This document shows positions 6,173-14,944 of a DNA stretch of 64,000 bases, piece after piece (the stretch's first letter is position 1; every line of letters starts with the position of its first letter). Source of the DNA: Alcanivorax sp. (GTDB lineage Bacteria > Pseudomonadota > Gammaproteobacteria > Pseudomonadales > Alcanivoracaceae); assembly GCF_019431375.1 (NCBI RefSeq), contig NZ_CP080267.1, forward strand, positions 2,421,933-2,485,932, given 5' to 3'. The position numbers were made by a program, and so were the translations under genes. The notes under the pieces were generated by a model that was given only the letters and a program-made list of their open reading frames with translations, searched no databases and was not told the DNA's origin.

Positions 6173-8899
6173 ATGGTATCGCCATGTTTACGGCTGTGTA
6201 TTGCTGTTATTTTTCTGGCCCTGGCCGCCATGGCGCACGCCAACGGTGTGGCCGCCTGCGAAGCAGCCCGCCAGACCCTGGAGCAGCTCCAACAGGAAAA
6301 ACAGCAGCAAGCCGCCCAGCGTCAGCAGCTACAGACCTACCTGAATGGTAACGTTCCCGATCCCCGTCAGCTGGCAGATCTGCTTGGCCACCCCCTTGAG
6401 GAAACCCCCGCCCTGCCGCAGCCCGAACCCGGCGAGCGCAGCGTGCCGGTCAACAAGTGCGAGGCCCTGCAAAACGATATCGATACCCTGGTCGGACAAC
6501 TGCACCAGCAGGACCAGAAACTGCATGCCCTGCGCCAGCAATTCACCCAGCTGCCCAGCACCCAGCGTCAGGCATTCTCGGCCCTGGCTGCGCTCTACCA
6601 GCACCTGCAGACGCTCACCGATACGGAAGACTCTCTGGAACCGGTCAGCCAGGCGGCCAGCACACTCAGCAATCATGTCCAGCAAACCTGGGCCATCCTG
6701 CCCCTGCTCGGAGCATCACCAAAACAGGCGCTGCAACAACTGGATCAACTCTGGTACCAGAGCCCGGCACTGACCCTGCCACCGCAGCCCACTGCACAAT
6801 GGCGTGACCTGCTGCGAACACGCCTGGAAATCCAGAGCCAACTACGCCAGCTGCGCGCCGATCTGTGGCAGCGCCACTCCCTGTGGAGCCAGATTGACGC
6901 CATGGGGGGGCCCGCCCAGGCGCCGGCATTACTCAGCCACGAAGTCGAGCGCATCGGCCAGCGATTGCTGGATACCGCCCATGTGATCGACCTTGATCTG
7001 CAGGAATCAGCAAAGAACAAACGCTTTCTGCCGCTGGTGCAGAACAGCGTGGCGCTGATTCTCGGCATTGCCGGCTTCATGTTGTTGATACGACTGGCCC
7101 GGCGCACCCGCCAATGGACTCTGACCCTGCACGAATCCGTGGTCCGCGCCAGTGGTGAGCACCGCTGGCTGCGCAACGCCAGCCGCCTGATCAGCGGCCT
7201 GGCGCCAATGCTGCCCTGGGTGCTGTTATGGCTGATGCTGGATCTGCTGGCACCGCTTCTGGACACCCCCTCCACCCGCATTCTTGTCTGGCTGCTACCG
7301 CTGGCCCGGCTTTATGTGATTTACGGATTGCTCTGCCTGATCGGTGAATGGCTGGTGATCCGGGTAGCACAGAGTGCCAACGCCTATCTGAGCAGCGATC
7401 AGTCACGACAGGTCCACGACCACGCCAGGCTCATTTCACGCTGGTTGATACTGCCCTGGTTGCCGTTGTTGATCGTGTGGGAAAGCCTGGGCCCGTCATT
7501 GCTCTATTACCTCTGCCTTGGCATTTTGCTGGTAGCCATTTACTGGGGGCTGGGCCGACTACTGGCGCTTCGTCCCGAGGATTATCAGCGTTGCCTGCAA
7601 GCGATTCTCCCTTCGCGGCTGGATCCGCTGGCGGAGAAACTGCTCACCCCGGTCCTGTTCTGGCTGTTTGCGCCGCTGCTGTTACCGGTGGCGCTGGCCA
7701 GTTTTCTGGTGGGCTTCGTGGATCGGGTGCTGGCGGACTTCGATTGGTATATGCGCTTCAAGGCTCGCCTGTTCCGGCTGCGCACCCGCATCAACAACGA
7801 TGAAGATGATGCCGACAATGAACAGCCAGTGGATGAACATTACGAACGCTGGTTTGCCACCGCCCTGCCAGAAGGCAGCAAAACGCCCTTTGTGGATACC
7901 GGCCTGGTGACGGCCATGGAAAAAAACATCCAGCGCTGGCATGAGGACAAGACCGACGAAAATGCCCAGGTGGTGGTGGGCGAAAAGGGCTGCGGGAAAA
8001 CGGTCAGTATCGACCGGCTGGAACGGGCGCTGGCGGAAAGCTGCAAAGGCCTCAATCTGGTCAAGCTGACGGTGCCGGCCAAGACCATGGACCCGGATGC
8101 CATTCTTTCCCTGGTGGGCGATGCCCTGGATGTGGACCTGGCCGGGGAAGGTCCGGCGGCACTGGTGAAAAGTGACGAGGAGCGCCAGCCCACCCTGGTG
8201 GTGCTGGACGAGGCGCAGAACTTTTTCCTCAAGGAAATCGGCGGCCTGGAAGGCTGGCGCACGGTGCTCAGCCTGGTCAATGCACGGCTGGATAATGTGT
8301 TCTGGCTGCTGATGATCAACAACCAGAGCTGGGCCTATTTGTGCAATGTATTCGGCCGTGATTACCAGTTCCGCAACGTGGTGAAAGTGAAGCGCTGGGG
8401 TCAGACCGATATCCGCTCACTGATCCTGGCGCGCAACCACCTCAGTGGTCATCGGGTCCGCTACGACGAGGTGCTGCTCTCTTCCCGCGGACCGGAAGCG
8501 GGCAATGTTCGCAACGCGGAGCAACGCTATTTCAGCCTGCTCTGGGATGCCTGCCGCGGCAATCCCATGGTGGCCCTGCGATTATGGCTGACCTCGGTGA
8601 AGCCCAAGGGCCGACAGGTGCTGGTGGGCCTGCCCACGCCGCCTTCTGCCAGCATTCTCGACAGCATGGGCGAGAATGCCCTGTTCGTGTACGCCGCCAT
8701 TGCCACCCATGAAAATCTGACCAGCCAGGAAATCTGTCATGTGACCAACCTGCCGGGCAATGTGGTGCGCTACGCTCTCAAGGGCGGTTTCGATGCCGGT
8801 TTCCTGAATAAATCCGAGGACGGCCGCTACCGGCTGAAACCCCTGTGGTATCAGCAGGTGATCAGTTACCTGACAAGGAAGAATCTGCTCAATGAATGA
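6173..8899 (+). CDS. Large membrane protein: signal peptide, coiled coil, membrane helices, cytoplasmic P-loop ATPase
   Basis: The 908-residue protein starts with a cleavable-looking signal peptide (about 1-24, ending AAMAHA), then a long Gln/Leu-rich, probably periplasmic coiled-coil region (about 25-280) and several hydrophobic segments between about 285 and 545. A cytoplasmic P-loop domain follows, with Walker A GEKGCGKT at 603-610 and Walker B VVLDEAQ around residue 679. A winged-helix-like tail is possible near 820-900. I do not recognise a named family. The start at 6173 is chosen because AGGAGAAGG lies just upstream; the ATG at 6116 would push the signal peptide inward. The stop overlaps the start of the MscS-like gene by 8 bases. 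Confidence 0.75.
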   Translation: MVSPCLRLCIAVIFLALAAMAHANGVAACEAARQTLEQLQQEKQQQAAQRQQLQTYLNGNVPDPRQLADLLGHPLEETPALPQPEPGERSVPVNKCEALQNDIDTLVGQLHQQDQKLHALRQQFTQLPSTQRQAFSALAALYQHLQTLTDTEDSLEPVSQAASTLSNHVQQTWAILPLLGASPKQALQQLDQLWYQSPALTLPPQPTAQWRDLLRTRLEIQSQLRQLRADLWQRHSLWSQIDAMGGPAQAPALLSHEVERIGQRLLDTAHVIDLDLQESAKNKRFLPLVQNSVALILGIAGFMLLIRLARRTRQWTLTLHESVVRASGEHRWLRNASRLISGLAPMLPWVLLWLMLDLLAPLLDTPSTRILVWLLPLARLYVIYGLLCLIGEWLVIRVAQSANAYLSSDQSRQVHDHARLISRWLILPWLPLLIVWESLGPSLLYYLCLGILLVAIYWGLGRLLALRPEDYQRCLQAILPSRLDPLAEKLLTPVLFWLFAPLLLPVALASFLVGFVDRVLADFDWYMRFKARLFRLRTRINNDEDDADNEQPVDEHYERWFATALPEGSKTPFVDTGLVTAMEKNIQRWHEDKTDENAQVVVGEKGCGKTVSIDRLERALAESCKGLNLVKLTVPAKTMDPDAILSLVGDALDVDLAGEGPAALVKSDEERQPTLVVLDEAQNFFLKEIGGLEGWRTVLSLVNARLDNVFWLLMINNQSWAYLCNVFGRDYQFRNVVKVKRWGQTDIRSLILARNHLSGHRVRYDEVLLSSRGPEAGNVRNAEQRYFSLLWDACRGNPMVALRLWLTSVKPKGRQVLVGLPTPPSASILDSMGENALFVYAAIATHENLTSQEICHVTNLPGNVVRYALKGGFDAGFLNKSEDGRYRLKPLWYQQVISYLTRKNLLNE

Positions 8900-9710
8900 A
8901 GGCAATATCGTCAATGATCTGGCGGTGGTGGTTGAGCTGTTCAACATCTACGCCCTGTTGCTGCTGTTTATCGGCGGCTTTGTGCTGTGGGCACTGAACT
9001 GGGGTATCAGCAAGGCCAGCCTGAAGATCACCGAAAAGCTGCCCACCCGGCGCTTCCTGATTCTGCAGATCACCACCCTGATCGGCTTTGTGCTCTACAC
9101 CGTGGGTACCGCCGCGCTGATCATCGGGGTGCTGCAACCGCCCAAGGAATTCATGCTGGCTGCCGGTGGCTCCATCGCCGTGGCCCTGGGTTTCGCCCTC
9201 AAGGACATCGCCGCCTCCCTGGTGGCCGGCCTGCTGCTGTTGTTCGACCGCCCCTTCCGGGTGGGCGACCGGGTCAGCTTTGCGGATGTCTACGGGGAAA
9301 TCGTGTCCATCGGCCTGCGCACCGTGCGCCTGCAGACCCTGGACGACAACCTGGTAACCATCCCTAACTCCCGCTTCATCACCGATGTGGTGGCCTCCGG
9401 CAATGCCGGCGAGCTGGACATGATGATCGTCACCGACTTTCACGTGGGGCTGGATGCGGACCTGGAAGCCGCGAAAAGCATTATCGAGGAAGTGATTGTC
9501 ACCAGCCGCTACGCCTACCTGAAAAAGCCGGTGTCTTTCGCTATCGAGGAAGTGGAAATCGGTAACCTGCTGGCGATCCGCCTGCGCTCCAAGGCCTATG
9601 TGCTGGACGTGCATTACGAGAAGGCCTTCCAGAGCGATATCGTGGTGCGGGTTTCCCGGCGGTTTCAGGAACAGCAGATACCCCGCCCCCGGCGCGGCGG
9701 CGACATTTGA
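8892..9710 (+). CDS. MscS-family mechanosensitive channel-like protein
   Basis: The 272-residue protein has two or three N-terminal membrane segments and then the MscS core: a pore-lining Gly/Ala-rich helix (FMLAAGGSIAVALGFALKD, about 87-105), the FDRPFRVGDRV beta-domain entry (about 118-128), and TIPNSRFI (about 152-159). MscS proteins gate in response to membrane tension and release osmolytes. Its ATG sits inside the end of the upstream ATPase gene, so the two products are made in coupled amounts. The upstream protein has a periplasmic coiled-coil and membrane part like the large MscK-type channels but lacks a pore domain, so the pair may work as one gated complex. That is inference. Confidence 0.88.
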   Translation: MNEGNIVNDLAVVVELFNIYALLLLFIGGFVLWALNWGISKASLKITEKLPTRRFLILQITTLIGFVLYTVGTAALIIGVLQPPKEFMLAAGGSIAVALGFALKDIAASLVAGLLLLFDRPFRVGDRVSFADVYGEIVSIGLRTVRLQTLDDNLVTIPNSRFITDVVASGNAGELDMMIVTDFHVGLDADLEAAKSIIEEVIVTSRYAYLKKPVSFAIEEVEIGNLLAIRLRSKAYVLDVHYEKAFQSDIVVRVSRRFQEQQIPRPRRGGDI

Positions 9711-9723
9711 CCCGGTTCGCCGC

Positions 9724-9969
9724 CTACTTTTGCTCTTTATCCTTGCGGTTTTTCGACAACGCCTCTTCCAGCTCTTCGCGGGGCAGATAGTCCAGATCCC
9801 AGTGGCTGGTAAAGGTTTCCTTGATACGGTGCCGGCCACGATGCAGATCGTCCGGTGTTTCCCCTTCATGGGCCGGGTGATAATCCAGCGGCTCGTGGGC
9901 GGGCTGTTCATCCTTGTGCTGATGACGAGAAGGGAACAGCTTTTCTTTCAGTGTATGAAACCAGTGCAT
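9724..9969 (-). CDS. Small charged hypothetical protein
   Basis: The 81-residue product is hydrophilic and rich in His, Glu and Lys, with no membrane segment or motif that I recognise. The ATG at 9969 is preferred because GGAGGTG lies at good spacing just upstream; an in-frame ATG at 9981 with GGAG before it would add four residues. The gene is convergent with the MscS-like gene, with 13 bases between stops. Codon use looks like that of its neighbours. Function unknown. Confidence 0.6.
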   Translation of the reverse strand: MHWFHTLKEKLFPSRHQHKDEQPAHEPLDYHPAHEGETPDDLHRGRHRIKETFTSHWDLDYLPREELEEALSKNRKDKEQK

Positions 9970-10076
9970 AAACACCTCCATGGTGTTTCTCCACCGTAAC
10001 ACGCCAGTACGACAGGAAAACATGAAGGGCCACGCAGGGTGCATCAGGCCGAATGCCATAATCCACCGCGCCTTGC

Positions 10077-10952
10077 TCAGCCAAGCAGATCCGGTCGATC
10101 CAGCAGACGCGCCAGTTTCTTCAACCCCTGCTTGCGCAGGAAGGTGCTGTCGCGCTTGGCAGGATGAAAATCCCGCTTGTAATAGGCCAGGTAGGACTTG
10201 CCCAGTTTGCGTAGCCAGCCCGGTTTGCCAAGCAGCCAGTTAACGCCACCGCGCACGGATCGCCAATCGGTGGGATCATCCATGCCCTTGCGCAGCTGGT
10301 AGTAATGGAAAATGGTGAAACTGATGAATTCCACGGTGGTAAAGGCCATTTCCGAGGTGCGCACCCAGTAGTTGTCCACCTGGTCCTGATACACATCAAA
10401 GGCCACCGCCTTGTGCTCGCTTTCTTCCACCGCATGCCATAACCACAGTGGCAACATGCGCTCGTCCATGCCCTTGAAGAAGTCCGGGTGCTCCAGCATC
10501 AGTTCCGCCAGCATGGCGGTGAAGTGTTCCAGCGCGCAGGTCTTGGCCAGCTGTCGTTGCGGCGACAGGTGCTTGGCCATGAAACGCATGCCGCGATTAA
10601 CGAATTCATCCACCTGGCGGGTGGGCACACCCTTGGATTCCATAAAGTGGTTGAAGGCATCGTGCTCGTTGCCGTGGTGGGCTTCCTGGCCGATAAAGCC
10701 TTTCACCTGCTCGCGCAGCAGCGGGTCCTGGATCTGCTTTTGATAATGCCGCACGGAACGGACAAAAAAGCGCTCACCTTCCGGAAAGGTGCAGGACAGG
10801 GCCGTCAGCAGAATGGTCTTGAACTGATCGCCGTCGAACCAGTAACGGGGCATGGCCGGGTCGAAGGCAAAATCCATCTTGCGGGGCTGAATATCACTGT
10901 TGTTCAGTTTTTTTGGCGTGTTCGGCGACGTCGCAACCGCTTTGCTATTCAT
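10077..10952 (-). CDS. PF10118-type predicted metal-dependent hydrolase (ferritin-like helical protein)
   Basis: The 291-residue protein has the motif set of this family: GQEAHHGNEHD (about 88-98), a mid-helix EHFTAMLAELML (about 142-153), and WHAVEESEHKAVAFDVY (about 172-188). The spaced EExxH-like acids and histidines resemble a di-iron ferritin-like site. The family is annotated as predicted metal-dependent hydrolase, but no reaction is established as far as I know. The protein is soluble with one weakly hydrophobic stretch near 205-220. An AGGAGG-type site precedes the ATG. It is separate from its neighbours by gaps of about 100-140 bases. Confidence 0.82.
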   Translation of the reverse strand: MNSKAVATSPNTPKKLNNSDIQPRKMDFAFDPAMPRYWFDGDQFKTILLTALSCTFPEGERFFVRSVRHYQKQIQDPLLREQVKGFIGQEAHHGNEHDAFNHFMESKGVPTRQVDEFVNRGMRFMAKHLSPQRQLAKTCALEHFTAMLAELMLEHPDFFKGMDERMLPLWLWHAVEESEHKAVAFDVYQDQVDNYWVRTSEMAFTTVEFISFTIFHYYQLRKGMDDPTDWRSVRGGVNWLLGKPGWLRKLGKSYLAYYKRDFHPAKRDSTFLRKQGLKKLARLLDRPDLLG

Positions 10953-11095
10953 GGCAAATCCTCCTGCGTATGGACACAGTATTCGCCAGTCACAAATGGG
11001 GCTCTAGTTCAGGTTGTGCCATTTCCTGCTTGTGGATTGCCGCCAAGCCGCACAGGTTGTGGATAGCCACATCCTGATTGTGCCTGGGCGCCACA

Positions 11096-12073
11096 TTAGC
11101 CGGCATCGGCTCTGGGAGGATCTGACTGGGCAGAAAGGGCCCCATGTACTGCCTGGTCACGGCCCCGTTGCTTGGCCAGATAAAGGCTGCGGTCGGCCTC
11201 ACGCATCAGGTCGCGGCCGGTGGTCATCTGATCGGGAAGTCGTGTGGCCACCCCCACGGACAGGGTCACCGGGTGCCAGCTGTCACCAGCCGGACATCCC
11301 ACATTGTAGTGCCGCAGGGTCATCACCAGCCGCCAGGCCACTTTCAGGGAGGCATGGATATCCGCCCCGGGCAACAACACACCGAACTCCTCGCCACCGA
11401 TGCGCGCCACCTGATCGCCACGCCGGGTGAGCGCACCGCCAAGCAACCGCGCCACGCGCTTGAGCACCTGGTCGCCCAGATCATGACCATGGGTGTCATT
11501 GATGGCTTTGAAATAGTCCAGATCCACAATCATCACCGACAGCCAGTCCTGCTGCTGATCCGCCTGAATCAGGGCCGCCGCCAGCCAGTCATCGAAGGCC
11601 CGCCGATTGGCAATGCCGGTAAGGGAATCCCGGGACGCCTGGGTCAGCGCCATTCGGGCGGTCTTTTCCGCTACCGCCCGTTCCCGTTTCAGCACCGTGG
11701 TGCGCTGAATCATCTGGGAAAGCTGATACATGCCACCCACCACCAGTTGCCGGGGCAACAGCTCCAGCAGCCAGCAATCCAGAAACTCCCCCTGCCGGGC
11801 AATGCGGGTACTGGCAATATAGCTGTCCTGCAATGGTGGTCGCAGGTGCACCGCCAGGTGGGAAAATGCCTGGTTGCGGCGCATGACGCGCAGAAATTCC
11901 TCGCTTCGCGAAGGTGACACCAGCAGGTTCTTGATGGTTTGCGGCGCGCTGCCAGCCAGCACCCGTCGAGCCCGGCGGTTCAGCCACTCCAGCCGGCCAT
12001 CGCCATGGACCACGAACACCGGCATGGATAACGCATCAATCAGGGCGCGGCAATCCGCGGACAAAGGCATCAT
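11096..12073 (-). CDS. Diguanylate cyclase with PAS-like N-terminus
   Basis: The 325-residue protein has a PAS-like sensor region (about 1-110) and a GGDEF domain (about 150-310). The active-site loop reads GGEEF at about 235-239, and the metal/substrate motif DLDYFKAINDTHGHDLGD is near 186-203, so the cyclase should be active in making cyclic di-GMP in the cytoplasm. An RxxD inhibitory site is not obvious at the usual place. The ATG overlaps the TGA of the preceding gene (ATGA), so it is translationally coupled to the methanogen-output-domain protein, which may feed it a signal. Confidence 0.9.
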   Translation of the reverse strand: MMPLSADCRALIDALSMPVFVVHGDGRLEWLNRRARRVLAGSAPQTIKNLLVSPSRSEEFLRVMRRNQAFSHLAVHLRPPLQDSYIASTRIARQGEFLDCWLLELLPRQLVVGGMYQLSQMIQRTTVLKRERAVAEKTARMALTQASRDSLTGIANRRAFDDWLAAALIQADQQQDWLSVMIVDLDYFKAINDTHGHDLGDQVLKRVARLLGGALTRRGDQVARIGGEEFGVLLPGADIHASLKVAWRLVMTLRHYNVGCPAGDSWHPVTLSVGVATRLPDQMTTGRDLMREADRSLYLAKQRGRDQAVHGALSAQSDPPRADAG

Positions 12074-12594
12074 TCCCCGGAGCGAAAGTACTCCCGCCCC
12101 GCCTCCATATCGCTGCCGTCCAGGGAGATGACCACATGACAGTGGCCGTCACCATTGGCGATGGCCTTCTGGATGTCCACCCGGGCATAACCGGCATTTT
12201 CCGCTGCGATCACGCCGAACACATTGGACGTCATCATGCACAGGGCCGGGCGACCGATCACCTTGTCGCCGAACGGACAACGGCGGTTGCCCAGCACCAG
12301 TTGCCGCTCATCCGCATGGATCAGATAGAAATCCCCGTCGATACGACGCTTGAGATCCACCAGCACTGCGGCGATCTGGTGGCGGTCCAGTTGAGTCAGT
12401 TTGAGGGCTTGCAGATAGTGCGCGTTCAGTTCGTCACCGATTTTCTGGCCCACCAGGGAGATGAAGCCTTCGGCCTGATCCATGCCGGTGACTTCCTGCA
12501 GGGACTCGGCCAGATAGCCAAGCAACTGCCGCAGAAACCGGTCCTTGTCCAGGCCGATGGATGCCGTCTGAATCCGTTCCGAGACCTTTTCCAT
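12070..12594 (-). CDS. Methanogen output domain 1 (MetOD1)-like protein
   Basis: The 174-residue protein has the features I associate with MetOD1 domains: a helical N-terminal half, a central RRCPFGDKV segment with a conserved Cys (about 104-112), a following LCMMTSNVFGVIAAENAGYARV region (about 117-138), and a C-terminal GDGHCHVVISLD segment. Family members are output or sensor domains, found alone or next to signalling enzymes, with no established reaction. The 4-base overlap with the diguanylate cyclase gene argues for a joint role in c-di-GMP signalling. The family assignment is by eye. Confidence 0.65.
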   Translation of the reverse strand: MEKVSERIQTASIGLDKDRFLRQLLGYLAESLQEVTGMDQAEGFISLVGQKIGDELNAHYLQALKLTQLDRHQIAAVLVDLKRRIDGDFYLIHADERQLVLGNRRCPFGDKVIGRPALCMMTSNVFGVIAAENAGYARVDIQKAIANGDGHCHVVISLDGSDMEAGREYFRSGE

Positions 12595-12786
12595 ATTCGC
12601 CCCCGTCCTTGAGCCGGTGACGGTGTCAGTTATGTGCCGTCGTCAGCAGCCACCCCCAATGGCTTCATATACATAATTCAACGGAGCGACTGCGACTTCA
12701 ATCACACTGACATACCCCCGCATACCATTTACCCCCTTTAGAGAGCCGACTGTCCCCTTTCTCCGCCACAAACCGACGAATGGGAA
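12595..12786. other. Intergenic region with no recognised element
   Basis: The 192 bases hold the upstream region of the MetOD1/GGDEF operon (minus strand) and the downstream side of rsmD. The part 12660-12735 is more AT-rich than the flanking genes and may carry the operon promoter, but no convincing -35/-10 pair or hairpin is visible. Confidence 0.4.
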
Positions 12787-13386
12787 TCAAGCCGTTTCAC
12801 GGCGAAACAATCGGGCGAGAATGTCACCTCCGCTTTTCTCCCGATACAGCTGCCAGTTCGCCGGTACCGAAGGGGACTCCCCGTGACGACGGCTTTCCAC
12901 ATAGACCCAGGCGCCTTCTGCCAAAAGCCCCTGCTGTTCCAGCGCCGCACAGGCCGGCTCCGCCAGCCCCAGGTCGTAGGGCGGGTCCACAAACACCAGA
13001 TCAAACTGCAGGGCGCTGTGGGCCAGCCACTGCAGGGCATCCGCGTTGTGAATCTCGATACGGTCGTCAAACAACGGCAGTAACTGGCGTTTCAGGTCGG
13101 CGGCACGCTCGCGCTTTTTTTCCACCAGTACTGCCCGCTTTGCACCGCGGCTCAAGGCCTCTGCGCCGAGCACCCCGGAACCGGCAAACAGATCCAGCAC
13201 CCGCAGGCCGGGCAATTCGAACTGCAGCCAGTTGAACAGGGTTTCGCGCATGCGATCGGACGAGGGGCGCAGATCGCCCCCCTGATCGACAAACTGCAAA
13301 CGGTGGCCCCGTCGTTCACCGCCAATGATACGCACCTGGCCCTTGCTGGTGGCGCCGCCTTTGCGGCCCTGACCTCTAGTCGCCAC
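12787..13386 (-). CDS. rsmD: 16S rRNA (guanine966-N2)-methyltransferase RsmD
   Basis: The 199-residue protein has the RsmD order: basic N-terminus, VRIIGGERRGHRL (about 18-30), RPSSDRMRETLFNWL (about 40-54), the SAM-binding VLDLFAGSGVLGAEALSRGA (about 62-81) and the N6/N2-type catalytic motif FVDPPYD (about 127-133). It methylates G966 of 16S rRNA during 30S assembly. I take the GTG at 13386 as start: it gives the normal family length, GAGGAAG lies upstream, and it overlaps the upstream M16 stop by 11 bases. An ATG at 13413 would add nine residues. Confidence 0.9.
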   Translation of the reverse strand: MATRGQGRKGGATSKGQVRIIGGERRGHRLQFVDQGGDLRPSSDRMRETLFNWLQFELPGLRVLDLFAGSGVLGAEALSRGAKRAVLVEKKRERAADLKRQLLPLFDDRIEIHNADALQWLAHSALQFDLVFVDPPYDLGLAEPACAALEQQGLLAEGAWVYVESRRHGESPSVPANWQLYREKSGGDILARLFRRETA

Positions 13387-14944
13387 GGCGCGCTTCCTCC
13401 ACCTCCGGGGCATCACTGCCCTGATCCTGCAAGATCTGTGGTGCCTCCGGGCCGATACTGACGATGGCCAGATCATCCACATCCAGGGTTCGCTGGAAGG
13501 CCTCGCGGATATCCGTCACGGTGACCTGCCGCACCTGGCGGTTGAACCACTGCAGGTAATCCAGCGGCAGATCGTAGAAACCGATGGCGCCCAGCTGGCC
13601 GATGATGTCGCTATTGTCGGCGGTGCTCAGGGCAAAGCTGCCAAGAATATTGGCCCGCGCCTGCTCCAGCTGCGCGTCAGTGGGACCGTCTTCAACAAAT
13701 TTGCCAATCAGATCCAGCGTCAAGCTCAGCGCCTCATCCGCATTCTCGTTGGCGGTCTTGAACTGCACCTGGAAAGGGCCGCCCGCCGCCATGGCCGAGA
13801 AGCCGCTGCCGATGCCGTAGACAAAGCCGCGCTGCTGGCGCACCTCGTCGGTGAGAATGGAGGCAAAGCCGCCACCGCCGAGAATCTGGTTGCCCACGTG
13901 CAGGGCCACATGATCCGGGTTGCCCCGCCAGGTGGCCTGGTTGCCCAGCAGAATATGGGTCTGGGCGGAAGGGAAATCGATGTGCTCGCGTTTGCGTTCG
14001 CTGAGCACCTCTGCCCGGGGCAGCTCTGGCGCCGCCGGGCCCTCTGGCAGTGCCGCACTGATCCGTGCGGCTATCTCCTCGGCCTCACTGCGCGACAGGT
14101 CCCCCACCATGGCGATTACGGTATTGCCAGCGGCGTAATAGCTCTCATAGAAATCCACCAGCTGCTGCCGCTGGATCTGCGGCAAGCTCTCCAGCGTTCC
14201 TTCACTGGGCTGACCATAGGGATGGTCGGCAAACAGAGTGGCCATGAACGCCTTGCTGACCTGCGGGCCCGGCACCTGCTGCTCCATGCGCAGCCCCTGC
14301 ATGGCGCGGGTGCGCAGACGGTCCAGCGCGTCCTGGGGGAAGTTGGGTGAACCGATCACCCGGTTGAACAGCGCCACCACCGGCTGGCGATATTCCACCG
14401 CCGACAGGGTGCGCAGGCTGATAATGCCCATGTCCCGGTAACTGCTGGAGGAAAAGCTGGCGCCGCGATCTTCAAAGCCGCGGGCGATGTGATCCACACT
14501 CAGGGCGTCGGCGCCCTGGCCGATCAGGGCGCTGGTCAGCGAGGCTACGCCGGGCAAGCCGTCATCCCGGGAACTGCCGGCGGCCATCACCAGACGAATA
14601 TCCAGCATGGGCAAGGCATCGCTGTGCACGAACATGACCTTGGCACCCTGCTCCGTCTGCCATGACTGGATGTCCAACTGCGGCGCCTGGGGCTCACTGG
14701 CCGCCACCTGTTTTTCCGTAGTCGGGAAGCTGGCGCAGGCGCTGAGCAGCAACGCTGCCGACACTGCCAGAAGGCGAAAGCTGCAAGCTACAGGCTGCAA
14801 CGCGCGCAAACCTTTCAGCCAATCGAATAGCGCAGGCGCCGCGCCCTCGACACCGGCAGCGCGGAACGCCGCCCTGCGAGGAGAGTAAGCCGCCATCTTC
14901 ACCCCTTGTAGCTTGTAACTTGTAGCTTGTAGCTCGCTTTTCAT
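13376..14944 (-). CDS. M16 peptidase-like lipoprotein, non-catalytic partner, with repeat-derived N-terminal extension
   Basis: The 522-residue product has an M16 fold, but at the place of the zinc motif it reads GVASLTSALIGQG, with no HxxEH, so it should be the non-catalytic half of a two-subunit processing peptidase pair. The active subunit is encoded just upstream, with an ATGA overlap. A lipobox LLSAC ends at Cys70, preceded by FRLLAVSAALLLSAC. Residues 3-55 (start ELQATSYKLQ) are encoded by an intergenic-type repeat of 159 bases, exactly 53 codons. Removing it restores MK-S-FRLLAVSAALLLSAC, a normal lipoprotein signal. The product as written would have a buried signal, unless translation starts at an internal TTG or ATG (codon 17). 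Confidence 0.85.
   Translation of the reverse strand: MKSELQATSYKLQGVKMAAYSPRRAAFRAAGVEGAAPALFDWLKGLRALQPVACSFRLLAVSAALLLSACASFPTTEKQVAASEPQAPQLDIQSWQTEQGAKVMFVHSDALPMLDIRLVMAAGSSRDDGLPGVASLTSALIGQGADALSVDHIARGFEDRGASFSSSSYRDMGIISLRTLSAVEYRQPVVALFNRVIGSPNFPQDALDRLRTRAMQGLRMEQQVPGPQVSKAFMATLFADHPYGQPSEGTLESLPQIQRQQLVDFYESYYAAGNTVIAMVGDLSRSEAEEIAARISAALPEGPAAPELPRAEVLSERKREHIDFPSAQTHILLGNQATWRGNPDHVALHVGNQILGGGGFASILTDEVRQQRGFVYGIGSGFSAMAAGGPFQVQFKTANENADEALSLTLDLIGKFVEDGPTDAQLEQARANILGSFALSTADNSDIIGQLGAIGFYDLPLDYLQWFNRQVRQVTVTDIREAFQRTLDVDDLAIVSIGPEAPQILQDQGSDAPEVEEARRGD
14779..14937. repeat. Intergenic repeat element, family 2 copy a, inserted inside a coding sequence
   Basis: GCTGCAAGCTACAGGCTGCAACGCG-type words at 14779-14804 and the inverted array of CTTGTAGC words at 14905-14937 enclose a core of about 100 bases. 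Unlike other copies it lies within the 5' part of a gene, in frame and without stops on the coding strand. Length is 159 bases. Confidence 0.75.

Noticed and set aside
8889..9911. Minus-strand 340-residue ORF
   Set aside because: Shadow of the MscS-like gene; composition is His/Gln/Gly-rich without any domain.
11014..11082. Four TTGTG words, one close to a DnaA box (TGTGGATA)
   Set aside because: Irregular spacing (16, 27, 21) and only one near-match to a DnaA box; no origin-type genes nearby.
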